Shown: in pieces, positions 1-10,349 of the stretch
Layout of the letters: each line of letters opens with the position of its first letter
How positions within the stretch are numbered: the first letter of the stretch is position 1
NCBI GenBank assembly: GCA_001972305.1
Contig: BDDD01000419.1
Coordinates: 372,001 to 436,000 of the forward strand
Direction of reading: 5' to 3'
Source of the DNA: Cephalotus follicularis
Taxonomy: Eukaryota; Streptophyta; Magnoliopsida; Oxalidales; Cephalotaceae
Length of the DNA stretch: 64,000 nucleotides
The notes under the pieces: model-generated
The model's database searches: none
Seen by the model: the letters and a program-made list of their open reading frames with translations, nothing else
Told to the model about the DNA's origin: nothing
Position numbers and translations under genes: made by a program

Positions 1-1
1 A

Positions 2-190
2 GATTTAGTCCTTCGTAACTCAGCCGTTGCAGACCTCACCGGTACCAGAGGAAAACTTGCCCCTGCCTGGGAAGGACCATACAAGATCAAGAGGGTCCTC
101 CGCCTAGGAACATTCAAACTTGAAATTTTGGGGGGTAGAGAGATTGTCAGAGTTTGGAATGCCGAGCATCTGAGGAAGTATTATCAATGA
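2..190 (+). CDS. pol polyprotein, integrase C-terminal end (partial)
   Basis: An open frame enters from the left edge and ends at TGA 188-190. Its 62 residues contain GKLAPAWEGPYKI followed by a stretch ending in WNAEHLRKYYQ. This is the usual end of Ty3/gypsy integrase/pol in plants: GxLxPxWEGPYxV and then a C-terminal xWNxxxLRxYY. The protein would be part of the polyprotein that integrates element cDNA. The lineage within Ty3/gypsy cannot be decided from this piece alone; the antisense gene downstream points to Tat. Confidence 0.85.
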   Translation, partial: DLVLRNSAVADLTGTRGKLAPAWEGPYKIKRVLRLGTFKLEILGGREIVRVWNAEHLRKYYQ

Positions 191-349
191 ATGTAAGTTG
201 TACAAACTTAGATATCAATGAAAGGAATTTTTTTTTCAAAACTTGTGTTCCGTATTATAGTTTCAAGTTTGCAGGGGACCGGAGGTCCTATGTTCATGTC
301 CTCAAACCTCTGAACAGCCATCAATCAACTCCCTCAGTTTTTACATCAA

Positions 350-560
350 GTGTGTTCAGCCTCCTCGAAAAGCCTCCTTCCGAGGAGCACCCTAAATCCT
401 CTTTCTGAGGATCATCAAAAGACTCCTTTCGAGGACATCTAAAAGCCTCCTTCCGAGGAGCACCCCAAAAACTCCTTCCGAGGAGAGACTCCTCCCGAGG
501 AGCATATAAAACCATAAATGTAAAGGACTCCTTCCGAGGATCGTCCAAAGGCTTCCAAGG
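350..560 (+). repeat. imperfect short direct repeats, CTCCTTCCGAGGA core
   Basis: Just downstream of pol, the core CTCCTTCCGAGGA or a one- to three-base variant recurs about seven times at 25-40 bp spacing. Copies lie near 371, 424, 448, 472, 489 and 527, several followed by GCACCC and an A-run. The same CCGAGGA/TCCTCGG words recur through the LTRs of this element group. Short reading frames across this stretch are by-products of the repeat and are not called. Confidence 0.7.
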
Positions 561-1115
561 AAGCACTAAGACTCCCCAGGGAGCAAACTCTGATTGGCAA
601 TACCATGAAAACTTGTCCAACCAGACCTAAAATCATGACTTGAAAGGCGAATCCATGGGAACTTGCAACGATCAAGCTCGTCGGACTAAGCACTTTAATA
701 TAAGTGTCCCTATGTGGACTGCAAGCACAGCCGACCTGTCCTAAAACCTAATAGGTCAGACGATACTCTACTCGGCAAACCCATAGGAACTTGTCCGAGG
801 AGACCAAGAACTTAGTCTGTGAATGCAATAGAATCTATGAAGACTAAGTTACAATTACTTAAGCACTTGTGAAATGAGGTGTCCTGCGAGGACTACTAAG
901 CCTAAGCGTTCGCTTCTTCAAAGAAGTCGGTAACTTGGGCAAAGTTAGAATTCCTAAGGGAATTGTTAACATATTCATACGTGCAGAGCTCAACCACACA
1001 ATACAGAAATTAGTCAAAAGCAAAATCAGAGAATGCAAAAAGTCTTTCTTTATTTATAAAGTAAAGGGATTACAGGTTCATTGAAAGACTATTACAAGAT
1101 AAAAGCAAGAAAAAA

Positions 1116-3551
1116 CTAGGGCTCAGGAGGATCTTCGTGCTCGGGCGGAGGAGCGAAGAAGGCTTCAGTGGAAGGCAAAGGAGGAGCTTCGAGCCCAGAG
1201 GAAGGGTCCACAGAAGTTAATGCAGAAGGAACGATGGAGGAGTCCAAGGTAGGGTCCGAGGTCAATGCAGGATCCGCAAGAAGGATAACCAAGTCTGGCG
1301 AGCCGGGTATCGTCAGCTCGTTGACCATGGCAGACGAAACCCCCTCCTCCAACTCAAGTCGGAGCTTCTCTTCCTCCGCATCAATTCCCTCTGGATAGAA
1401 GTTGAATGTTTTGGCCGAGGGACCATACACTACTCCGTATAGTGGGACGTTGGGACGCAGGGAGGAGATCCAGTTCCTGCAGGCATAGAAGCCCGGACGG
1501 AAGTACTCGGCCGCTTCCTCAAACACTGCCTCCTCGAACTCGTTCGAGGCTTTGAACTCCTCCACGGAGGATCTCATCAGCTCCTTGAACTCATCCTCGG
1601 ATTTGAAGTCTGCCACGGCCTTGTGTCGTTCCCTCTTCAGCTGTTCCCCATCCTTCCTCTACTGGCGTTCAAGTTTTGCCTCCATGTCAAGGCACTTCTT
1701 CCTGGTGTGATCCAGCTCTGCCTCCAGCTCCTTCCTGTCAGCCCTCTCCTCCTCCAAATCCTCAACTGCTTGCTTCTTCTCCTCAACCAAGGACTCCTGG
1801 ACTTTGAGAACCTCGTTCAGTTGAGCTTGGACTGAGCGGGCGGTCTCCTCCAATGTAGCCATGCTCGCCCTCAGCTCCCTATCCCTGGCCACAACGGCAG
1901 AGAAGTTGTCGACCAGCAATTGAGTGTTGTTTAGAGCCTATCAGAGGAGCATATATGTCAATAAGTGTGAAGAGAAAAGACATAAAAGAAATCAGGGCAG
2001 CAGAGGAAAAGATTGTGTACCCTCAAGTTACTCCGAAGACACTGGGTTACCAACTGCTCGTTGGACCATTTCTCCCTCGCTTCCATCTCCAAGGGGAAGA
2101 AGACCAGACGACTGACCGCCTGAGGGACCCCAGGATCGTTCAGGTGTAGTTTGGTGCAGTCCATGTCTTCAAACTCGTTCAGCAAGTCCTCTGCCTCCCG
2201 AGTTGGAGGAATGATGATTGGATCCTGCGAACTCGCTCCGAGGGCAGCGACGTCCTCGACCTCCTTCCTCTTTTTGGCTCCTTCAGCACCCTTCCCCTTC
2301 CTGCCCCTCTTCATCAGAGGAATGTGCTCGTCTGTGGGAGAGGTTTCGTCTGCAGTCCTCTTGCCTGCCTCTCTCCTCTTCTCAGCAGCAGCAGTAGGCA
2401 TCCGGACAGGTGGAGGAGTCTTGGTCTGTGGTCTTGACCCCTCAGCTATGGTGGTCTTCCCCTTCGGCTTTGGCCCATCTGCAGCAGGGGTCTTCCTCTT
2501 GTTGGTAGCTTTCAGGATGACAGAGAAGTCACGGCGAGGAGCCATAGCTGGAAGGAGACATAAAGATTAAGGTCAGAGATTCAAAATACAAGAAAAATGA
2601 GAATAACACTAAACTAATGAGTGGAGGAGACAAAGGCTATATACAGCTTTCCTCCGACACTGGGGAAAAAGGACTATCTTGACCTCCCTCTCCCTCTGAG
2701 ATATCCTTCTCGACTCCATCCGAACGGGATTCTTGTCCGAGGACCACGCTCAGTCCAGCCTAGAGCAGACGATCCTCACGAACGGTGGAGTTCACATCCT
2801 CTAGCTCAAGGGCCAGGAGTTTATTGAAGCTGACCTTCTCCACCGAGGTCAGACGAGACCTCCTGTTCAGAGATGTCGTGTCCAGAGAATCGCACCAGGG
2901 AGAGGGAGTGAACCCTTTGAAGTCCTTTATTAGAAAATACCTCTTCCTCCAGTTTTTTATAGACTTTGTAGGGTTGAGCAGAAGTTTTTTCACCCCAGAA
3001 CGAGACTTGAAAAAATACCCATTCTTTTTGGGTGTGGCCGTGAGGACGTGAAACTCTTTGAAAAGGTTCATTGTCACGTCCACCTCTGACTCAATACACT
3101 TGACGAAGAAGCCGATTATGAAGCTCCAAGACTGAGGTTGAAGAAGTGAGGGATGAAGACTAAAGTTTTCTAACACCGAGATGGCAAATGAGGGAATTGG
3201 AACCCTCAGACCATGAGAGAGTGCCCCTTCGAAGATCACAAAAAGACCTTCTCTACTCATGGTAACCATCCGAGGATCCGAGGGAAGGCAGTACGTTAGC
3301 CCACGAGGAAAGTTATACCTCTCAGAGAGTTTTTTCACCTCAACACGACTGAGGGTGCTTACCCCGAAACAACTTTCAGAAGGAGGGGGATTAGCCCCGG
3401 CGGTGGGAGCAGCAGGGTCACCCACTACATCCCCTAGGCTACCTTCAACACCAAGTAGTCTCTTGGCGGTGGGAACCACCATGGCCAAGGGCTCGACCGC
3501 TAGGGGAGAAGAAGAAGAAGAAGACCACTGGATTGTTCTTGACTAGCCATA
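1116..3551 (-). pseudogene. Tat-element antisense gene (aORF), multi-exon, disrupted
   Basis: Reverse-strand gene between pol and the 3' LTR. The first coding exon (about 3551-2760) opens with a Ser-rich start in which one base seems lost near 3520, then encodes a conserved plant-retroelement domain (SRVEVKKLSERYNFPRG, then SDPRMVTMSREGLFVIF and RYFLIKDFKGFTPSPW). It reaches a TAG at 2762-2760. A likely intron ends in CCAG at 2548, and exon 2 (2547-2021) encodes a Lys/Arg/Pro-rich stretch. A second intron with donor GTACAC and acceptor TAG leads to exon 3 (1937-1116), which encodes a heptad-like coiled coil rich in Glu/Lys and an acidic C-terminus. An in-frame TAG lies near 1658. The same domain recurs at 47288-48269. 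The function is not established; it is not a pol domain. Intron borders are inferred. Confidence 0.75.
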
Positions 3552-3754
3552 AGCTTAAGACGAAGAAGAAGAAACTGCTAAAGAAATCTAAGAACGACCT
3601 AGAACGGCAAGAAGATGACAAAAACTTACCAAAGATTTTGATGAAGAGTGATGAAATAGGGTTCTGAAAGCACAGCGAACTTAGAAAGCTCTCAACGGCG
3701 ATGTGAGTACTGGAGATTGAAGGAGCGAAAGGTTTGCTTTGAGAAGAATATAAC

Positions 3755-3762
3755 CTTTTATA
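3755..3762 (-). promoter_or_regulatory. TATA box of the antisense gene
   Basis: On the reverse strand TATAAAAG stands about 210 bp upstream of the antisense gene's ATG (3551-3549). Between them is a CT-rich leader with a good splice donor (GTAAGT, near 3630), so a 5'-UTR intron is likely. It suggests that the antisense gene has its own promoter and does not depend on the LTR. Confidence 0.55.
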
Positions 3763-4150
3763 GACTTGTAGCTCGAATCCTGGCCCTCCACCTCACACAA
3801 ATCCAACGGCTGGGGAACGGACCGTCAAATCAGACGCGAGAAACGAAGAGACAGAGGCGAGAAACGCTCAGATAATGCCACGTGTAAATCGTGTTCAATA
3901 CGCAACTTAAATGCTAATGATTTCGGCCCGCGACACGAGGCCCGTTAGCAGAAATAGGTACAAACCAGAGGGCAAGCTTTAATCCTCTGCTAAAGTAGAC
4001 TTTGTTTAGTGTCAGAGGATCGCCAAAAGTAATACTTTCAACCTCGGCTAAATTACACAAGGGAAAGCTAGTTTAAAGCTCTGCAGAGGAGTCCGGCTTG
4101 AGCCACGGCTCTCAACTCTGGTCCTCCTCCTCTGACCAGGGTCAGAGAAG

Positions 4151-4163
4151 AAGGACCAGGGGG
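4151..4163 (+). other. polypurine tract
   Basis: A purine-rich run (AAGGACCAGGGGG) sits four bases before the 3' LTR start, the expected place for the plus-strand primer. It has two C interruptions. The pol-less relative at 46256-49999 has a comparable CATA junction next to its LTR. Confidence 0.55.
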
Positions 4164-4167
4164 CATA

Positions 4168-5078
4168 TGATATGGGAAAAATCTCTTTATATTAAGGAGG
4201 ACACGTGTCCTCCTCGGATGAAGCCATATGTCCAGGGGGTTTGAAGCTCACATGGACATGGGTCAGATGAGGCTTAGTAAGGCGAGTCAGAGAAGCAAGC
4301 GAGCAGACCCTCGCCAGACACCAGGGCTGATGAGTGCTAACCTGACCAAAAGCGCCCCACATGACGTCCGTTCCAAAGACCTCTTCGGTCCGAGGAGCTC
4401 TTTTAGGGTACAGGGCAGAAACCATCCTTCAAAGCACCTGTGTCGAGGACCTCCTCCTCGGCAGTATGGCAGAGAACCCAGTGTCTCAGACACAAGTTCC
4501 AGATGTTGAAGATCTTGAAGCGAAAGGGAAGCAAGAGGCTCATCACCTCGGCAACAGTACCATGGTTCACCTCCTCGGTAGCCCTGTTGCAGAGTACCTC
4601 CTCTTCATTTATGGGATAAGACCATGAAATCAGCCTAATTTCATGGGATTCGCCTTCATCCAAATAAGGAAATTGTTATATAATGAACTACCTACAAGGA
4701 AAGTGGCAACATATCAGGCGGAGATCAAAGGTAATGACCGAGATTCTCGGCATATCCTTAGGGGACAGTAATCACCTCCACATTTCACGCTCAAACAGTT
4801 ACACTCCTGCACTATAAATATTAGTTCAACAATCAGAACAAATGTCAGCCATTTTTATTCTTTAAAGAACCTAGTTTTCTCTGTGCAAAGGCCTAACTTG
4901 AGAGTGGGAGTGTCCCCGGAAGAACATCCTCCTGGACCTTCAACGTGTTTGCTCTTCTGTGCAGAGAAAACATCCACAGCCTTCTACCTTTTCCTCTGAG
5001 CATTATCGTAGCGTTTCCCTAAACAAATCAAGCCATTACACGTGGGGTACTGTTGAGAGAAATATTTCTGTATCAACA
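4168..5078 (+). repeat. 3' LTR of the Tat-like element
   Basis: The LTR begins TGATATGGG and ends TGTATCAACA (TG...CA). The ends match those of the solo LTRs at 13927-14840 and 28430-29587. It contains a palindromic G-box (AGGACACGTGTCCT, about 4198-4211), a TATA box (4813-4820) and the conserved downstream block containing GTGTCCCCGG (about 4896-4945). Length is 911 bp. Confidence 0.85.
4813..4820 (+). promoter_or_regulatory. LTR TATA box (TATAAATA)
   Basis: TATAAATA lies about 100 bp before the conserved LTR block. Equivalent TATAAATA words stand at 14579-14586 and 29324-29331 in the two solo LTRs. This marks the U3/R promoter of the family. Confidence 0.6.
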
Positions 5079-5898
5079 CTACTAATCACAATAATAATAT
5101 CATTACAACCGACACAACTGAATGAATCATCACTAGCTGTTTCTTTTATTCTTTTTTGTTACTCTTTTATGAGTTCTAACCTTAATTTTGCAGCCTTTAC
5201 ACGTGGATGTTTCATTTTTATTTTTTTTGTTCTTTTCTGAGTTCTAACCTTAAGTTTGCAGTCTTTACACGTGGATGTTATCTAGAAATAACAATCGGTG
5301 CTCCAAAATGCTAAGTTCAAGGCAACATATGAGGAAGCGTGAAAGAACCATAGAGAAACGTAACGTCTCGAATACCAAGAATTATTATTGTACATGCAAA
5401 TAACAAAAAAAGTGAAAGCAATCCTTATGATACATGCTAATAACAAATACCATTACTTTTAACGACAAAATGGCTCTATACTATGCCTGCGTCTGAACTA
5501 GGGAGAGACAACCCACTATAAAGAATCAATCAACAAAAGAAAAACAAAATAGACACAGACATAGAGCTTTGGAAGGTGAAACATATCCTCAGCAAAGTAG
5601 GAAAAAAAGTGGAATTGAAGGGGATCTCATAATCTTGATGTGACGAAAATAAATAATAACGAATACCCATCCTGCCTTTCCCTGCTTATCAATCCTGTGC
5701 TCTTTTAATTTCTTTTACTCTCCAAATCTTTGAAGCCTGGCAGCAGCCACTACGAAAACTTCTGGTGTACTATACAAAATGGGTGCTACTACTCTTGACA
5801 AAATGAGCATCTTGATTGAGCCATCTCTACTAGATAGATGTAGAACATTCCAATGGAAAAGGCTTCACTTAGTTGCCATGAACCACACATCAAAGTCA
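5079..5898. other. intergenic, with 68-bp direct repeat
   Basis: No gene is seen. A segment with GAGTTCTAACCTTAA and CTTTACACGTGGATGT occurs twice (5171 and 5239 starts; period 68 bp, few mismatches). The right part probably holds the 3' UTR of the reverse-strand gene ending at 5899. Confidence 0.6.
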
Positions 5899-8800
5899 TT
5901 ACAGTTTCTTCGGCAGGTTATAAGCCTTCTTAAGGAACTTTGAAGCAGCTTCATCGTTCCGATAACACACAATACGCAAAAGAGTGTTTGGTTCAGAGGG
6001 ATTCCATTGCCCAGAAGTTGCAGGTAATGGAAGTCTGGACCTGGCAGAAGAGTTATATGTCTCCAACGTCACACGTCTAAACCGCTCAATAAGGCTATCT
6101 GTATCCATTCGGAATAGTGGAAGCACGCCTGTAACTGTAGCTGAAAACTTATCTATCAGCTCAGCAGGCAAACCATCTCCATTGGCCCAAAATAAATCTT
6201 TAAGGGATTTGAAATCATCCTCTATTATTTGAGAGTCCTGCCGGGTAAAAGCACGAGAGGGGCCTCCAGCTAGCAAAACCAGCAAGAACCCATCAAATGA
6301 AGCTTTCATTATATCAGTAATAATCCGTGTGCGAACTCTTTCATGCACAGTGTCTCCAATGATCAACAGGTTCCGCTCAAGCTCCTGAAGTAGAGGCTCG
6401 ATCCTAGAATATTGTATCTCCCCAACATACAAACCATCCCATAAAACATGGCTTAGATCATGGAAAATGATTTTGTAAGCCACTGCCTCACAGAGTTGCT
6501 GTACCCCTTCCACACAAGCTGATGGTGTGAGTTCCAACTTCTTCACCAAACCATTTGAGAAATCTTCCACTTTAGCAGATTCAGAGTTCCTTAAATGGGT
6601 GATTATCCTCTTCTCCAAAACCTCACACTCAGTCCGCATTCGATGCAAAGTATTTATACGAACACACATCTGCGGCACCCCAAATGAATTGTCCCCATTC
6701 ATTGTCGCTACCTGAGAATTCCTCTTCTGAGAATTTGGTGTCTTTTCTTTTTTCTTCCAAACACCTTGGAACTTTGATCCTATGGCACATCTAGTCAGTG
6801 CAGGCATAGTAGGGACATATGTATTCCGTGATCCTATATTAGATTGAAGGACAGCAGTTATTAGAAATTCTAGAAACCTGAATCCAAGTATAGGTCATTT
6901 GTGAGCTTTGCAAGCACTTACCACAGCCAGATTTTGCCTTGGTTACATAATATTGGAGACACTTGTCAAGTCCAGTCATCAAGTCAGGTAGCAATGCTGG
7001 ATGCATTGGTATTGGCAGCTGAAAATATGCATCTAATGTTTCATCAATAATTCGCAAAACTTCTACAGCAGATGAAGCATATCCATCCTGATTTGCTTGC
7101 GGATTCCAGACCTACGTTATAGCAGTGAGTGAATCAGAGATCTAGAAAAACTAACAATACACCCAAAACAGTAAAGTATCACATAAGAAAATGGTTGACA
7201 GGAAAATTAATAATAAAACTACATGACATTGCATGCATGAGAAGTGTGCTTGCCCTTCACAGTATTTGCTTTTGCACGGCAGCGCTCAAAAAGGTGGTAG
7301 AACCTAAACCTGTGCTTAATAATTCTATAGATGGAAATTTGTAATATAAATTCATTAGCAGAACCAAGACATCCACAAATGAATAGAAAATGCACACCTC
7401 TTGTTGCAGATTCCTGTCAATCCATTCCTTCACTCTGTCTACTCTGTCCTTGATCCACACTTTCACCAGATTGGCAATCGCGGCTTCAGCCTCATACGGA
7501 GGCATCTCACGAATAATTGCCTTCCCACCATCATCACTGTCTACTGAATCTTCAACAGCAATCTGCACAAGATCTTTCTCCAATTTATCTGCAGCTCTCA
7601 GCACTTGCACAACATCAGCTGTTAACTCTGTTATACCCGATATAAATTGTTTAAACTCATTCCCATAGCAAACATGAAGGGTGGCCACAGCCACACCTGC
7701 TGCAAAAGGATGCCATCTCTTCAATATCGGACTGAATACCCGCTTCTCATTCACTGCCAGCTCACCAACATCCTTTGCAAGAATTGCAAGGACAGGAAGA
7801 GGATTGGGCTGGTTTTTGGATGCTCTCCTGCTCGAGTCTGCTTTCTCCATTCTCTATAGCATGACAAATAAAAAATATCCATAGTCAGGAGAATCCAGCC
7901 AATAAATTTTTTTTATCCACAATCACTATAAAACATGGCAACTTGACCTAATTTTCAGTTCGCTATTTTACTTAAGGCTTAAGTTTGAGCTAATTTTTGG
8001 AGGGCTCAACTTGAAAAAATTAAGGTAGAGAATTTTTGGGCCAACCTCCAGCCGACTCAGTCCAGCCTACTTGAATCCTGTAGGATAGGCATTATAGAAA
8101 GGTCACAGATAAGTGTTTGCGTCCTTCAACAGTCTGGACATGAATCAGGAAACCAAATGATACAAACAATGCTTGTAAATCAAGCCTACAAGATAAATAA
8201 ATCAGACAATGTTGGATATTTTTGGTCTCATATTGGAAAAGGAAATGTCCCACCATTTTGATTCTATGTATTTACACCTAAAGGCCATCTCCCCACCCCA
8301 CACCCGCACATATCTATAGCTATCACCCATAGCTGTGATAAAAACAGGATAGGCAAGATTAGGCATCGACCGAAAATTGACATAGAGTTGATAAATTCCC
8401 GATGATGTTTATAATTTAATTTTTTTTAACAAGTGGTCAACACCATGCACTAGAGATGCATCCCAATCCCCATCCTTGTATGTATGCAATAAAAGGCTAA
8501 TGCTGTCAAACTCTATATATGCATTAGGGCCACTAAGAATGATGTTATCTCAAATATATCACATTTTCCCCATTCTTAGTGAATGAGAACCACTGGCAGA
8601 TAATTAAAACTTGCCTGAGCAAAAGCCGTGCGTAATGAAGACCTAATGTAAGTGTCAATACTCCTGCGAGCCACATCAACTTCACCTTTCCTCTTTCTAC
8701 GATACTCATTAGAAATATCTTCAACTAAAATTTTGGCTGCTGATACTCCAAGAGAAACGATGCCCTCCATGGTATCCATATTTGCATGGTCAAAAGTGTC

Positions 8801-10349
8801 ATGATATGCAAGGAGCCTTTTCTCTGCCCAACCCAATATTGCACTCAGTGTAGAACTCAAAATGTTGGCATACTCTGGATCCTTTGTTGCCTTTGCATCT
8901 TTGGCAACTTCTGCTAGCTGATTATCAGCAGCGTACAGCAGGTCCAATTCACTTTGACCAGTTGCAACAAAACGGTGAAATAAAACCCATGTAAAGCAAA
9001 TATTATGGAGCGTTTGGTTTATTCCAAGTATTGTCCACGCCTTCTTTATATGTTCCATAAGTTCATCAACTTCCTCAACAATAGATGTCTCATCGTTAAT
9101 ATCAAAGCAAGCTTCCAGAAGCATTTCATAGAGACGGAGATTAAAGGGAAACCCATCAGCCCAGTGGCATGATTCTAAGAAGGATCCATCAGATCTGGAA
9201 GCAAGAGACACAGCAGCACTACGAAGAACTTGCATTGACTCATTGTTCCTTCCTGTCTCTAAGCCTTTGTCCAAGGCTGAATTAATAATTTGACGCAGCC
9301 GCTGTGCAGCAGCATTTGACTTATCAAGTGGTACACGAGGATGCAACAGAATTCCAGCCTCAAGAACTCTTAAGGTTCTCTTCTGCCACGCATCATATTC
9401 TTGTTGATCGGTAAAATCCGAAACCTTGAGTTGCTGTAATAATTCTAGTGGAAGAACTACCGACTCAATTCGCCTTCCAACCTACAAACAATACATCAAT
9501 ATCAAGCCATATTCAATTAAAACAATCACATATCTAAATTGGATTGCCATTTCAATCTCCATTTATTATTGTTCATAATTCAATTGCAAAAATCACAAGT
9601 CAATAGAGATAAAATAGAAATAAAATAAACCACATACCGAAATTACAATCAAACTTAGTACTTCATCAGATCAAAAAATAAAATAATGGAATCTCAAGAA
9701 CCCATCACCAGATCAATCAAAATTAAAAACAAAAACCCAAATTTAAAATTTTCTTTAAAAAAAAAACAACTAAAACAAAAAAGGTTCAAAATCGTGAACT
9801 GTAGAATTGAGCTCTGACCTGACCAGCAGCGATCCTCAAAAGAGCTCTCCTAAGCCTGGAATCAACAATCTCGGAGACACGCATTTGAACCCGCATGAGC
9901 TCACCAACCGTCAATGCACGCCTATTCTTCCCCTGACCAGAACCAGGACCCGACCCGGGACTCTTTTTAGAACCCGAACCGGGAGACTTCAACCCGAGAG
10001 CCTTCTTCATCTTGCTAGCCGCCTGGGAGGTGAGAGAGCGCTGCAAAGCGGGCGAGCTGGGGGAGTGGTTGTGAGCAGGCGAGTTGTCATTGTTGGCGGT
10101 GGAGGAGTTGTAGGAGATGGGCTTGGAGGCGGAGGTGCGGGAGACGGAGACGAAGATCTCGTAGGCGCTAAGGCGGAGGTCGAGGTCAGTGAGCTGGGAG
10201 GTGAGTTGGCCAAGTGGCGAGGGTGGCAGATCGACGGTGGTGAGGAGTTTCGATGGCATTGTTAGTGGTGGTGGTGGTTGTTGCTGTAATGGCGGTGTTG
10301 ACTCTCTCTTAGAGTGGCCTAAAGAGAGGTCTCTAAAGAGGTGAGCCAT
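5899..10349 (-). CDS. Munc13-like / DUF810 (MHD-domain) protein
   Basis: Five exons on the reverse strand: 10349-9819, 9481-8615, 7853-7398, 7111-6922 and 6833-5899 (stop included), giving 992 residues. The sequence closely follows the plant unc-13-homologue family of Arabidopsis At2g33420/At1g04470 (DUF810; PATROL1 is a more distant relative). These proteins carry Munc13 homology domains and are linked to exocytic trafficking; the substrate of this member is unknown. Residues about 20-150 are Ser/Pro/Gly-rich low complexity, and the rest is helical and conserved. Landmarks are ILKRWHPFAAGVAVATLHVC (exon 3), PIPMHPALLPDL (exon 4) and FHDLSHVLWDGLY plus the C-terminal FLKKAYNLPKKL (exon 5). 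Introns are GT-AG except intron 2 (8614-7854), which starts GC. The ATG at 10349 is chosen because the family starts near this point and an upstream in-frame ATG (10394) lies in a GA-repeat leader. No disruption is seen. Confidence 0.92.

Larger units (their letters stand above)
1..5078 (+). mobile_element. Ty3/gypsy LTR retrotransposon, Tat-like, 3' part
   Basis: Only the 3' portion lies in the window. In order: the C-terminal end of the pol/integrase frame (2-190), a spacer with short direct repeats (about 350-560) and no recognised gene to 1115, a large gene on the opposite strand (1116-3551) with its own upstream region to about 3770, a further non-coding stretch, a purine-rich PPT (4151-4163), and a 3' LTR (4168-5078). 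A reverse-strand ORF between pol and the 3' LTR is known for Tat-lineage elements such as Grande1 and RetAnd, which is why I place it there. The 5' part, and so the 5' target duplication, is off the window; the base run after the LTR is CTACT. Confidence 0.85.

Noticed and set aside
321..693. Reverse frames after the pol end
   Set aside because: Made of the CCGAGGA direct repeats; not part of the antisense gene, which ends at 1116.
9807..10265. Forward frame of 152 codons opposite DUF810 exon 1
   Set aside because: Shadow of a GC-rich low-complexity exon; the reverse frame has family homology and splice sites.
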